DNA from: CAZDBA01 sp964503615
GTDB lineage: Bacteria; Planctomycetota; Planctomycetia; Pirellulales; Pirellulaceae
Assembly (NCBI GenBank): GCA_964503615.1
Contig: CAZDBA010000016.1
Coordinates: 1 to 44,915, forward strand
Length of the DNA: 44,915 nt
Direction: 5' to 3'
Positions 1 to 8,345 of this stretch are shown one piece after another. Both the position numbers and the translations under genes were made by a program. Position 1 is the first letter of the stretch; every line of letters starts with the position of its first letter. The notes under the pieces were generated by a model. That model saw only the letters and a list, made by a program, of their open reading frames with translations, had not been told where the DNA came from and made no database searches.

Positions 1-4
1 CCAG

Positions 5-32
5 GCTGTTCCTCGCTAACGCGTCGGGTTCC
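5..32. repeat. Partial copy of a dispersed intergenic repeat
   Basis: The stretch reading GCTGTTCCTCGCTAACGCGT followed by CGGGTTCC closely matches the right half of the element at 5982-6013. Both copies lie immediately 3' of a minus-strand stop codon (pntB here, fabD there) and in the same orientation. The left half, if present, is outside the window. It may act as a 3'-UTR hairpin or be a MITE-like dispersed repeat; the sequence alone does not decide. Confidence 0.6.
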
Positions 33-40
33 ATTTGACG

Positions 41-1459
41 CTACGATTCCTTGACTGCGTTGTTCAGCTCGGACATCATCTTTTTACCGTCACCGAACAG
101 CATCATTGTTTTGTCCAGATAAAATAGATCGTTGTCGACGCCGGCGTAACCGACTGACAGCGATCGTTTAACGATCACGACTGAACGAGCTTGGTCCGCG
201 TCGATGATCGGCATGCCCGCCAGAGGACCTTCGCCGCTTCGCGCCGCTGGGTTGGTTGTGTCGTTGGCTCCGATAATCAACGCGACATCGCACTCTGGGA
301 ACTCAGGATTGATCTCATCCATTTCGATCAGTTGCTCGTAGGGTACTTTGGCTTCTGCCAGTAGTACGTTCATGTGTCCCGGCATACGGCCTGCAACGGG
401 ATGAATCGCGTACTTGACCTCGGTGTCGTACTTGTCGGTCAGCAGATCGGCGAACTCTTTGACTTGATGCTGACATTGGGAAACCGCCATGCCGTAGCCC
501 GGCACGATGATCACTTTTTGAGCCCCGTCCAACATCATAGCGACTTCGTCAGGATCGGAACCAACTTTTGTTCGCGTCACCGACTCTTTCTCTCCTGATC
601 CGCCGAACGATTTGAACAGCACGTCGGCGAGCGAGCGATTCATCGCTTTACACATGATAAAGGTCAGAATCAAACCTGACGCGCCGACCAGAGAACCAGC
701 GATGATCAAAACCGAATTGGTAATGATGAACCCGGTAAACGCGGCGGCGATCCCGGACAGTGAATTAAGCAGTGACACAACGACCGGCATATCGGCTCCG
801 CCAATCGGCAGCACCAGCACGATCCCCAACACAGATGAGATCAAGACGATCCCCGAAACATAGAGCATGTTTGTTGGCGCTCCGATGTTCAAATAGATCA
901 ACAGACATACCAAGAGGAAGAGCGCGATCTTGACCGGGTTCAGCCAAACAGGCCCCCAAGTCGGCGTCTTGTGCCACTTGCCGCGAAAATTGATGCCACC
1001 TTTGAGCTTATACATCGCCAGTACTGAGCCGGTAAGCGTCATCCAGCCGACGAGAGCGGACAATCCTGCCGCGATTACGATTACCGTCCGGCCCAAGCCC
1101 TCAGGGGGAACTGTGTCCGCCTCCAGGTACTTCCAGATCTCCGCTAGGGCGACCAAAGCGGATGCAGCTCCGCCAAAGCCATTGAACAGTGCGACCAATT
1201 CGGGCATCCCGGTCATCTCAACCCGAACTGCCATCCACAAACCGATGGCGGTTCCCAGTACCAAGCCTGTGATGATCAGGCCCCAATGAGCGTCCCCTTT
1301 AAGTCCCATGTCCAGCACGGTCGTCAATACGGCAACCAGCATGCCCAAGGCACCCAGTTGGTTTCCAAACGGCGCGGTCCTCGGGTGACCTAATTTCTTG
1401 AGCCCCAAAATAAACAAGACGGCTGATAACAAGTAGCCTAACGATGTCCAAGCTTGCAT
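41..1459 (-). CDS. pntB: NAD(P) transhydrogenase subunit beta
   Basis: This is the membrane subunit that carries the NADP(H)-binding domain III of proton-translocating transhydrogenase. The enzyme couples hydride transfer from NADH to NADP+ with proton entry across the inner membrane. The 472-residue length fits the family. The N-terminal 270 or so residues form many hydrophobic helices. The C-terminal soluble part contains the NADP-site segments VIIVPGYGMAVSQ and GYAGVDNDLFY, followed by a DGKKMM tail. It is the last gene of a minus-strand pnt operon, starting one base after the alpha-2 stop codon. NADPH supply suits the fatty-acid synthesis cluster next door, but that link is inference. Confidence 0.97.
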   Translation of the reverse strand: MQAWTSLGYLLSAVLFILGLKKLGHPRTAPFGNQLGALGMLVAVLTTVLDMGLKGDAHWGLIITGLVLGTAIGLWMAVRVEMTGMPELVALFNGFGGAASALVALAEIWKYLEADTVPPEGLGRTVIVIAAGLSALVGWMTLTGSVLAMYKLKGGINFRGKWHKTPTWGPVWLNPVKIALFLLVCLLIYLNIGAPTNMLYVSGIVLISSVLGIVLVLPIGGADMPVVVSLLNSLSGIAAAFTGFIITNSVLIIAGSLVGASGLILTFIMCKAMNRSLADVLFKSFGGSGEKESVTRTKVGSDPDEVAMMLDGAQKVIIVPGYGMAVSQCQHQVKEFADLLTDKYDTEVKYAIHPVAGRMPGHMNVLLAEAKVPYEQLIEMDEINPEFPECDVALIIGANDTTNPAARSGEGPLAGMPIIDADQARSVVIVKRSLSVGYAGVDNDLFYLDKTMMLFGDGKKMMSELNNAVKES

Positions 1460-1460
1460 C

Positions 1461-1766
1461 CTACTTATCCCGCCGTTTCTTGCCCGCGATCATTTTCAGC
1501 ATTCGGTTGGTGACGGCAAAGCCACCGACGACATTGATCATTGCCAAAACGACCGCCACAAAAGCCAACAACCCTGAGAAAGCAGGGAACGCTATGTTCG
1601 CCCCGATCAGTGCGCCGATAATACTGATTCCGGAAATCGCGTTGGCACCGCTCATCAACGGCGTGTGCAAAGTCGCAGGGACCTTTGTGATCAACTCAAA
1701 TCCCAGGAAGATCGCCAAGACAAATAGTGTGATACTGCCAATTAATAGTTCTGGTGTCATCGTCAT
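1461..1766 (-). CDS. pntAB: NAD(P) transhydrogenase subunit alpha-2 (membrane part)
   Basis: This small membrane subunit of 101 residues corresponds to the C-terminal transmembrane part of E. coli PntA. It has three to four hydrophobic helices, including the MSGANAISGI segment conserved in this domain. I chose the ATG at 1766 (MTMTPELL) over the upstream ATG at 1778. It has a strong Shine-Dalgarno GGAGGTG at 1776-1782, and this start clears the end of the alpha-1 gene by one base. The split alpha-1/alpha-2/beta arrangement is common in bacteria outside the enterics and is complete here. Confidence 0.95.
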   Translation of the reverse strand: MTMTPELLIGSITLFVLAIFLGFELITKVPATLHTPLMSGANAISGISIIGALIGANIAFPAFSGLLAFVAVVLAMINVVGGFAVTNRMLKMIAGKKRRDK

Positions 1767-1767
1767 C

Positions 1768-2928
1768 TTAAAGCACACCTCCCAAACGAGTTTGTTTCGC
1801 GTGAAGTTTCCCTTCGTGACAAATTAGCACGCCTCCCATTCCAGAAACGTAAAAGTCAGAACCTTCGGGAGCTCCGACCAAAATGTCATTGTCTTCACTG
1901 ATTTGAACCGCGCCGTCCTGGACGAGCGAGGTGATAAAGGTTGTCAAATTATTGGAGTACAACATGCTGGCGGTGTTGGCGATCGTGCCGGGTAAGTTGG
2001 AAGTCCCAACGATGATCACGCCGTTGTCCGTGGTTAGAATTTTGTCTACCTCGGTCAATTCGCAATTGCCTCCTACGTCTGCATTCATGTCCACAACAAC
2101 CGATCCCGGCTTGAAATTGGCGACCGCCGATGCGGGAACGGTAATCGGAGCAGGACGCCCAAAAATTCGCGCCGTGGTAACGATGATGTCGGCTTCCGAG
2201 GCAACCTCGCAAACGGTGTCGTTGACCTTTTGAATAAACTCTGGCGTAAGTGGTTTTGCGTATCCCGATGCGTCTTCGAAATCGTCCATCCCATCGACTT
2301 CGATAAAGCGGCCACCTACCGATTCGATTTGCTCGGCTGCAGAGCGGCGTACATCGGATGCGAATACAATCGCTCCTAAACGTTTGGCGGTTGCGATCGC
2401 CTGCAGTCCGGCTACTCCGCTTCCCATGACGACCACTTTGGCGGGACGGACGGTACCTGCTGATGTCGTCATCATCGGAATCGCTTTGGGAACCTGACTC
2501 GCTCCCAGCAGTACCGCTTTGTAACCGGCAAGATTGTCCTGGCTGGAGTTAACATCCATGGACTGAGCACGTGAAAGTCGACGCGGGATCATATCCATCG
2601 ACATCAGATTGATGCCGGCTTCCTGACACTGCTTTACTCGTTCAGGATGGCGAAACGGATCGGCTACGCAAATCAGATTGGCGCCTTTGCCAATGCTGGC
2701 TGTTTCGGGGAAGCGGATCGAGATAATGTTCTCAGCCGACAAAACTTCTTCGCGCGATCCGAATTTGGCTCCAGCCGATTCGTACTCATGATCCAAATAG
2801 CTGGACGCGATGCCGGCTCCGCGTTCGACAATGACTTCGAATCCCGCCTTGGCCAGTTTCTTCAAACTAGACGGAACGATCCCAACCCGAGTCTCGCCAG
2901 CGGGTTCTTTGGGAATTCCAAGCCTCAT
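1768..2928 (-). CDS. pntAA: NAD(P) transhydrogenase subunit alpha-1 (NAD-binding)
   Basis: This is the soluble NAD(H)-binding domain I subunit of 386 residues, related to alanine dehydrogenase. The N-terminus MRLGIPKEPAGETRVG is the family signature. A Rossmann GxGxxG motif is present in VMGSGVAGLQAIATAKRLGA around residue 168. SGMGGVLICHEGKLHAKQTR near the C-terminus is typical of planctomycete-type sequences in which the C-terminus is not fused to the membrane segment. It is the first gene of the pnt operon; its 3' end overlaps the ribosome-binding site of pntAB, so translation is probably coupled. About 220 noncoding bases separate it from fabF. Confidence 0.96.
   Translation of the reverse strand: MRLGIPKEPAGETRVGIVPSSLKKLAKAGFEVIVERGAGIASSYLDHEYESAGAKFGSREEVLSAENIISIRFPETASIGKGANLICVADPFRHPERVKQCQEAGINLMSMDMIPRRLSRAQSMDVNSSQDNLAGYKAVLLGASQVPKAIPMMTTSAGTVRPAKVVVMGSGVAGLQAIATAKRLGAIVFASDVRRSAAEQIESVGGRFIEVDGMDDFEDASGYAKPLTPEFIQKVNDTVCEVASEADIIVTTARIFGRPAPITVPASAVANFKPGSVVVDMNADVGGNCELTEVDKILTTDNGVIIVGTSNLPGTIANTASMLYSNNLTTFITSLVQDGAVQISEDNDILVGAPEGSDFYVSGMGGVLICHEGKLHAKQTRLGGVL
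1776..1782 (-). promoter_or_regulatory. Shine-Dalgarno deciding the pntAB start
   Basis: GGAGGTG on the minus strand lies 9 bases before ATG 1766, inside the last codons of the alpha-1 gene. It supports that start over the ATG at 1778, which lies within the same segment and could not use it. Confidence 0.8.
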
Positions 2929-3148
2929 GGTTTGCTCTCAAATTAAATACGTCCAACCTATCCCGTAATGGTAGTTGAGCGTTTCAAGAGAGAAAGGGGC
3001 AAGTCGGAATAACCGCGAACTTGATCAAGTCGTTTCCCCAAAAACCCAATCCGTTTTTTTTGTCCACCTTTACCAATGTATGAAATAGACAAAGCACCGG
3101 AATTGTATGCCGTTCATTTTCCCCTAAAGGGATAAAGATGCAGAGGAC

Positions 3149-4387
3149 TCAATCAACGAATTTTTTCACGATGATCGAGGCGTTGTGTCCGCCAAATCCA
3201 AAGCTGTTGCTCATCGCGTAGTTGATCTCAAGTTCTTTGGCAACGTTGGGCGTGTAGTCCAAATCACAATCGGGATCGGGCGTTTCCAGATTGATCGTTG
3301 GCGGTACCAAACTGTTGTTAATCGCCTCGATAGTAAGAATCAACTCCAATCCGCCACTGGCTCCTAACGAGTGTCCCAGCTGACTTTTGGTACTGCTGAT
3401 CGAAACCTTGTAGGCATGATCACCGAAAATGCTTTTTACCGCTTTCGTTTCGGCTTTGTCTCCCAGCGGCGTACTTGTCCCGTGGGCATTGATGTAGTCG
3501 ATGGTCGATCCGGAAATCCCGGCATCATCTAAAGCCATTTGCATTGCACCCGCGGCACCGATCCCCTCTGAGTTGGGGCTGGTGATGTGTCCGGCGTCGC
3601 AAGACATTCCGAACCCAACCACCTCTCCGTAGATCTTTGCACCGCGAGCTTTGGCATGTTCCAGTTCTTCGAACACGAGAATCCCCGCGCCTTCGGCAAA
3701 GACGAACCCATCTCGATCTGCGTCGAAAGGACGGCTTGCTTTTGTCGGTTCATCGTTGCGACGAGAAAGCGCTTTCATATTTTGAAACGCACTGATTCCC
3801 ATACGCGTAATCGCTGCTTCGGCACCACCGGTTACAACCGCTTTGGCGATTCCGTCGCGTATATGTGCGAACGCATTACCCATCGCATTGGTTGCACTGG
3901 CACAAGCTGTCGCCACACCGTAGTTCGGTCCGCGAAAGCCAAATGCGATGGCAACATTTCCACCGGCGGCGTTGAGCATCAGTTTGGGAATTGTCATCGG
4001 CGAAACACGATCAGGGCCTTTGAGCACCAAACGTTCCATCGCTTCTGAAATCGTGGTCAATCCGCCGATCCCTGATCCGATGACACATCCGACCGTTGTT
4101 TTGTCTTCGACTGACTCGATACCTGAATCACGAACGGCATCGATTGCCGCGACCATGGTTAGCTGAGTAAATCGGTCAACGCGTTTGACTTCTTTGGGTT
4201 CCAGATAACCGGTAGTGTCAAAGTCTTTGATATCGCCACCGACAAGAACCTTGATATCGGACATATCGACGGTCGATATCAGGGAGATTCCGCTTTCGCC
4301 AGTCGAGACTCGCTTCCAGCATTCCTCGACTGTGTGCCCCAGTGGACTTACCAGACCCATGCCTGTGATGACGACTCGCCGCGCCAT
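3149..4387 (-). CDS. fabF: 3-oxoacyl-ACP synthase II (KAS II)
   Basis: This is the elongating beta-ketoacyl-ACP synthase of type II fatty-acid synthesis. It condenses acyl-ACP with malonyl-ACP in the cytoplasm. The 412-residue length is standard. The active-site cysteine sits in VATACASATNAMG (about Cys162). The two catalytic histidines are in NAHGTSTPLGD and GHSLGASGG, and the C-terminal NSFGFGGHNAS glycine-rich loop is intact. It follows acpP on the minus strand, as in many fab clusters, and is the last gene of the cluster. Confidence 0.97.
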   Translation of the reverse strand: MARRVVITGMGLVSPLGHTVEECWKRVSTGESGISLISTVDMSDIKVLVGGDIKDFDTTGYLEPKEVKRVDRFTQLTMVAAIDAVRDSGIESVEDKTTVGCVIGSGIGGLTTISEAMERLVLKGPDRVSPMTIPKLMLNAAGGNVAIAFGFRGPNYGVATACASATNAMGNAFAHIRDGIAKAVVTGGAEAAITRMGISAFQNMKALSRRNDEPTKASRPFDADRDGFVFAEGAGILVFEELEHAKARGAKIYGEVVGFGMSCDAGHITSPNSEGIGAAGAMQMALDDAGISGSTIDYINAHGTSTPLGDKAETKAVKSIFGDHAYKVSISSTKSQLGHSLGASGGLELILTIEAINNSLVPPTINLETPDPDCDLDYTPNVAKELEINYAMSNSFGFGGHNASIIVKKFVD

Positions 4388-4604
4388 GTGAAAACCCTAC
4401 CTTACTCATCTACAAAAAAATTGCACGGCAAAGACGCTCTGAAACTTTTCAGTCTCAAATCACTCCACCGCGCATTCCAAATGACTTATAGGCATCAGAG
4501 AACGATCTAAAATGCCTTTGTTCATTAAACATCTCCCGACCAAAGCAGAATGCGCGGTCTGGTAATTCTGAGATGCGTCTTAGTTATCAATGCATCAAAG
4601 ATGC

Positions 4605-4844
4605 TTACGCAGAAGCCTTCTCGATATGGTCAATTGCTTCACCAACGGTCTGTATCTTTTCTGCTGATTCGTCAGGGATGTTGATGTCGAATTCTTCTTC
4701 CAACTCCATAACCAATTCAACGGTGTCCAATGAATCGGCGCCAAGATCGTTTACGAAGTTCGACTCTCGCTTAATTTTTTCTTTTTCAACGCCTAGCTGC
4801 TCTGCAACGATTTCAGTTACGCGTTCTTCGACCGATGCTGCCAT
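4605..4844 (-). CDS. acpP: Acyl carrier protein
   Basis: This is a small acidic carrier protein of 79 residues that holds growing acyl chains on a phosphopantetheine arm. The attachment site is Ser38 in NDLGADSLDTVEL. The chosen ATG at 4844 (MAASVEERV) is preceded by AAGGAA at 7 bases, which is better than the upstream in-frame ATG at 4862 that would add MKRNRL. It sits between fabG and fabF, about 170 bases downstream of fabG and 220 upstream of fabF. Confidence 0.96.
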   Translation of the reverse strand: MAASVEERVTEIVAEQLGVEKEKIKRESNFVNDLGADSLDTVELVMELEEEFDINIPDESAEKIQTVGEAIDHIEKASA

Positions 4845-5014
4845 TAATCGGTTCCTTTTCAAATAATCATCTGTTGTTGTTTAAAATTAGGGACCCGCGC
4901 GATCGCTGGCCCGTTATCTGCTGTTTTAAAAGCTTCCACAAGATAGAGGATGCTGACAAAAAGGGTCAAGGCACAACAGCGGTTTCCTCGTTGTTTTCAA
5001 GGTTTCAGGGACAT

Positions 5015-5779
5015 TTAACCCGTCATTCCGCCGTCAACCGTCAACACTTGCCCTGTTACGTAACTCGCTGCGGCACTGGAGAGGAACAGCACGCACGCTG
5101 CAACGTCCTCGGCAGTACCGATTCGGTTGGCAGGAATCTTGGCTTTTATCAGCTGTTTGAGCATGTCTTCGCCCAAACTATCGGTCATTTCGCTCTCGAT
5201 GAAGCCGGGAGCGACTGCATTTACCGTTACCTTTCTTTTGGCCAATTCCTTGCTCAAACTACGAGTCAGCCCGATCAAACCGGCTTTGGAAGCCGAGTAG
5301 TTGGTTTGGCCGGCGTTTCCGATCAGTCCCGACACGCTGGAAATGTTGATGATTCGTCCATAACGAGCACTCATCATGACGCGACTGGCCGCACGGCAGA
5401 ATAAAAAGCTGCCGCGAAGATTAGTGGTAATTACATCGTCCCAGTTCTCGTCGGTCATTCGAGGTAACAGCCCGTCACGAGTAATCCCCGCATTATTTAT
5501 CAGAATGTCCAGACGGCCCCAATCGTCGGCGACTTTATCAACGACTCCGTTGACTGAGTCTTTGTCGCTCACGTCGCAGGTCATCGCTTCGGCTTGCCCA
5601 CCGGCTTCTTCGATCGCTCCTACGGTGGCTGCGAGTTTTTCGGCGTTTCGCGCGATACAAGCTACCTTGGCCCCAGCACTTCCCAGGGCGATCGCCATTC
5701 CTCGGCCCAATCCCTGCGAAGCTCCGGTTACGATCGCCGTCTGCCCACTCAAATCGACTTTTAGTGATTCAATACTCAT
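5015..5779 (-). CDS. fabG: 3-oxoacyl-ACP reductase
   Basis: This NADPH-dependent short-chain dehydrogenase reduces 3-oxoacyl-ACP in each elongation cycle. The 254-residue protein has the cofactor motif TGASQGLGRG near residue 18, the NNAG motif at 95-98, and the catalytic Ser148, Tyr161 and Lys165 (YSASK). The C-terminal VTGQVLTVDGGM segment is typical of FabG. The gene context between fabD and acpP makes FabG much more likely than another short-chain dehydrogenase. Confidence 0.96.
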   Translation of the reverse strand: MSIESLKVDLSGQTAIVTGASQGLGRGMAIALGSAGAKVACIARNAEKLAATVGAIEEAGGQAEAMTCDVSDKDSVNGVVDKVADDWGRLDILINNAGITRDGLLPRMTDENWDDVITTNLRGSFLFCRAASRVMMSARYGRIINISSVSGLIGNAGQTNYSASKAGLIGLTRSLSKELAKRKVTVNAVAPGFIESEMTDSLGEDMLKQLIKAKIPANRIGTAEDVAACVLFLSSAAASYVTGQVLTVDGGMTG

Positions 5780-5810
5780 TTGTGTGTCCGTATATAAAAA
5801 GTTTATTTAG

Positions 5811-5846
5811 TTTCGCTTCTGATTTCGCTTTTAATTTCGCTTCTGT
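5811..5846. repeat. Three tandem 12-bp repeats
   Basis: Three consecutive units read TTTCGCTTCTGA, TTTCGCTTTTAA and TTTCGCTTCTGT. They lie between the fabG start and the hairpin-like dispersed repeat next to the assembly gap. Since fabG is on the minus strand, they sit in its upstream region and could hold regulatory sites or be simple slippage products. Confidence 0.7.
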
Positions 5847-6013
5847 GGTAACCCGCAGGAAGCGAAAGCTGTTTCCTCGCTNNNNNNNNNNNNNNNNNNN
5901 NNNNNNNNNNNNNNNNNNNNNNNNNNNNNNNNNNNNNNNNNNNNNNNNNNNNNNNNNNNNNNNNNNNNNNNNNNNNNNNNNAAGCTGTTTCCTCGCTAAT
6001 GCGCCGGGTTCCC
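5847..6013. repeat. Palindromic intergenic repeat interrupted by an assembly gap
   Basis: Left of the gap the sequence runs from GGTAACCCGCAGGAAGCG to AGCTGTTTCCTCGCT. Right of it, AAGCTGTTTCCTCGCT recurs and continues to AATGCGCCGGGTTCCC. One full unit would begin with AACCCG and end with CGGGTT, with internal AGGAA and TTCCT also able to pair, so it is a hairpin. The 16 bases shared by both contig ends suggest either tandem copies that collapsed the assembly or simply overlapping contig ends. A partial copy lies at 5-32. Confidence 0.65.
5882..5981. other. Assembly gap (100 N)
   Basis: Exactly 100 N, a scaffold placeholder of unknown true length. It falls inside the repeat between fabG and fabD. 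Confidence 0.99.
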
Positions 6014-6024
6014 GTTGCGACTGG

Positions 6025-6960
6025 CTATTTGGTATCCATCACGCCGTGACCGGGCATTTTTCTGACGTCTTTGCCCATTCGCTTCATCAAACCTCGCAAG
6101 ACGCGTCCTGGCCCGACCTCGTAGTATTCTGACATGCCTTCTCCGATTAACCAACGCATCGAATCAGCCCACAACACGGGCGCGCAAACCTGCTTGACCA
6201 GTAACTCTCTGATCTCGTTAGGGTCCTGGTGTGGCTTGGCATCCACATTCGAGACAACCGGAATCCGTGTTGGTTGAATTTCTACATCGGCCAGTGCATC
6301 TTGCAGCTTTTCGATCGCTGATTCCATGATGGGCGTGTGAAACGCTCCTGCAACGGCAAGCGGAATCGCCTTCATCGCGCCGGCGTCGGCCGCTTTTTCT
6401 GCGATCACATCGCACGAACCTTGATGGCCGGAAACGACGATGTTTCCAGGGCACAGCAGGTTGGCCAACTGCAATACTTCTCCGTCACAGCGGCAATCGT
6501 TGCACAATTGCTCGACGGCGTCCGGTTCCATGCCCAAAATACTGACCATCGAACTGGGGGTCGCTTCGGCAGCTGCCTGCATCGCTTCGCCACGCCGCTG
6601 TACCAATCGCAAGCCGTCCTCAAAGCTCATTCCGCCCGCGAAAACGATTGCGGTGTACTCGCCCAGACTCAAACCAGCGGCGAAAGCACAAGCCTCGACC
6701 ACTTCGGCGTTTTCTGACTTTAGTTTTTCCAACGCCGCCAGACTACAGACGTACAACGCCGGTTGAGCTCGATTGGTGGCATTTAAAGATTCTTCCGGGC
6801 CCGAAAAAATCGTCGCCTTCAGATCGTAACCAAGCGTCTCATTCGCGCGATCAAACAGCTCGGCTGCAGCAGGCAATTCTTCACAGAGTTGTTGGCCCAT
6901 GCCAACGGTCTGCGCGCCTTGTCCGGGAAACAAAAAAGCGGTCTTGGTCAATGAAGTCAC
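6025..6960 (-). CDS. fabD: Malonyl-CoA:ACP transacylase
   Basis: It loads malonyl groups from CoA onto ACP for fatty-acid elongation. The 311-residue protein begins with the family motif FLFPGQGAQTVGMG. The nucleophile is Ser98 in GLSLGEYTA, and the catalytic histidine is His208 in AGAFHTPIM. Most FabD proteins read GHSLGE; here the residue before the nucleophile is Leu, which may be a lineage variant. The start codon is GTG at 6960, with no strong Shine-Dalgarno. It is the first gene of the fab cluster on the minus strand; fabH and plsX, often upstream, are not in this window. Confidence 0.95.
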   Translation of the reverse strand: MTSLTKTAFLFPGQGAQTVGMGQQLCEELPAAAELFDRANETLGYDLKATIFSGPEESLNATNRAQPALYVCSLAALEKLKSENAEVVEACAFAAGLSLGEYTAIVFAGGMSFEDGLRLVQRRGEAMQAAAEATPSSMVSILGMEPDAVEQLCNDCRCDGEVLQLANLLCPGNIVVSGHQGSCDVIAEKAADAGAMKAIPLAVAGAFHTPIMESAIEKLQDALADVEIQPTRIPVVSNVDAKPHQDPNEIRELLVKQVCAPVLWADSMRWLIGEGMSEYYEVGPGRVLRGLMKRMGKDVRKMPGHGVMDTK

Positions 6961-7296
6961 TTAGGGTTGGTTTCGTGAATGAAAATCAATCCGAAATCCT
7001 AAAACGGGGAGGGTTTTTGTCAACGCGTAAGAGACGACCAATCGGGGCGGGCTCGGATAACACTAGGCAAAATTTAGCGAAGAATCCAAATAACTTGTCA
7101 AATTGCATTGGCGAAGCATTGCAGAAGGTACTTGGCACNNNNNNNNNNNNNNNNNNNNNNNNNNNNNNNNNNNNNNNNNNNNNNNNNNNNNNNNNNNNNN
7201 NNNNNNNNNNNNNNNNNNNNNNNNNNNNNNNNNNNNNNGTACTTGGCACCTCTTTCTTTGCGTTGCTTGGTTATGTCGCTGCCGTTTTTATCAACG
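6961..7296. other. Intergenic stretch with assembly gap
   Basis: I see no supported gene here. All open frames across it depend on the 100 N at 7139-7238. GTACTTGGCAC occurs on both sides of the gap (7128-7138 and 7239-7249). The fabD promoter should lie in the left part, on the minus strand, but no clear hexamers were found. Confidence 0.6.
7139..7238. other. Assembly gap (100 N)
   Basis: Exactly 100 N. The identical 11-base ends suggest that the flanking contigs may actually overlap or be joined by a repeat. Confidence 0.99.
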
Positions 7297-7881
7297 TTAA
7301 TCCGTTACAGGGCGCCTGACAGAACGAAGGTTGTCGTTTTCTTTCTTTCTAACGGTATAGCCAAGGCCACCCCATATCTCTTGCCTCCGGATTTTATCTG
7401 GAGAAAAAAACAACCCGCTCAGTTGGTTCTCATCTTTCAACAAACGGATTTCTGTATTTTTCAACAGGAATTCGTCATCTGAAATCTTCCGCCCTCCACA
7501 TTTCGAGAGTTGAGCGACCACTTCGTCAAAATCCTGCCCCGAAATCTCGAACGGCAAGTTTAGCTGTTGTTGGCAAGCTGCGTTGGAAGGGATCTTTATG
7601 CTAGTCAATGTTTCGCAGAAAAACTCCAGTTCCAATCCGTATTCGTTCCGATAGTAGGTCATTCCCTTGCCGCCATCTTCCCGTTCAGTGATTTTTAGAG
7701 TTGCGAGAAGGTCCCACAGATCAACCGGAGAATAGTCTTGGCCAATTTTATGAATACTCATAACTGGTTTTGAACTCGTCTCCGCATCTGCTTGGCTCAA
7801 GTCCGAGTTCGACGGTATCACATAGCGACCAAATAATGCGCCAACCAGGAAAATGGCGACTAGCGTAAGACTCTTCAACAT
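7297..7881 (-). CDS. Unknown membrane-anchored or exported protein
   Basis: I do not recognise this 194-residue protein. The N-terminus has a single hydrophobic segment (LTLVAIFLVGALFGRYVI, residues 4-21) that could be an uncleaved anchor or a signal peptide, so the rest is probably outside the cytoplasm. The remainder is mixed alpha/beta with three cysteines (FFCETL, NAACQQ, SKCGGRK) and an acidic middle. It lies on the minus strand between fabD and another small unknown gene, about 60 bases downstream of the latter. The open frame, conventional start and hydrophobic N-terminus make it a probable real gene. Confidence 0.65.
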   Translation of the reverse strand: MLKSLTLVAIFLVGALFGRYVIPSNSDLSQADAETSSKPVMSIHKIGQDYSPVDLWDLLATLKITEREDGGKGMTYYRNEYGLELEFFCETLTSIKIPSNAACQQQLNLPFEISGQDFDEVVAQLSKCGGRKISDDEFLLKNTEIRLLKDENQLSGLFFSPDKIRRQEIWGGLGYTVRKKENDNLRSVRRPVTD

Positions 7882-7944
7882 CTTAGTACAATCCAGAATT
7901 CTGACGGGGCGGCGCCGATAAATTGCATCGTGACGAGTTGTTTG

Positions 7945-8250
7945 TTATTTCTGCGACTCTCTCCAAGCCTGAATCAAGTCGGGAACCGATTCGCGTGGCA
8001 ACGAAATGTACTCGTCCCATTTGTCCAAGTGTTTGGACGGATAGCCGCATAAGTTGTTCAGCGTCGCGCCAACTGCGACTCTAGTCTGCTCGTGCGACGT
8101 GACCAAGGGCCACTCGTTCGCCACGGCGCAAACTTCTTCACGTGTCAGGCCAAAAAGTGTGCAAAATTCTCCGTCTGGGAAGAAAGGGCCGTGCACAGCA
8201 GCGCTCAAGCACTCACCGATGTGATCCAATTGGGCAGCATTTAAAGGCAT
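7945..8250 (-). CDS. Unknown small soluble protein
   Basis: This 101-residue protein has no recognised family. It has no signal peptide or membrane segment and is predicted mostly helical, with conserved-looking tryptophans and aromatics (NEWPLVTS, HLDKWDEYISL, LIQAWRESQ). It lies between ruvB (80 bases upstream) and the exported unknown protein (about 60 bases downstream) on the same strand. No Shine-Dalgarno is evident at its ATG. It is called a gene because of its compact, ordinary composition and codirectional placement. Confidence 0.6.
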   Translation of the reverse strand: MPLNAAQLDHIGECLSAAVHGPFFPDGEFCTLFGLTREEVCAVANEWPLVTSHEQTRVAVGATLNNLCGYPSKHLDKWDEYISLPRESVPDLIQAWRESQK

Positions 8251-8303
8251 ATTGTTTTGGTTTGGTTTTGTGACTTGGGTTTTGGACTCCAGCTAATTGG
8301 CAA

Positions 8304-8345
8304 TACCGCTTAGAACATTCGCTTTACCGCTTAGAATATTCGCTT
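8304..8345. repeat. 21-bp tandem duplication spanning the ruvB stop
   Basis: Two adjacent 21-base units (8304-8324 and 8325-8345) differ at one base. Each starts TACCGCTTAGAA and ends ATTCGCTT. The second unit contains the last codons and stop of ruvB; the first repeats them downstream, so a second in-frame-looking tail and TAA follow the true stop. Confidence 0.9.

Noticed and set aside
6648..7319. Plus-strand frame of 223 residues across the second gap
   Set aside because: It runs antisense to fabD and stays open only because of the N run.
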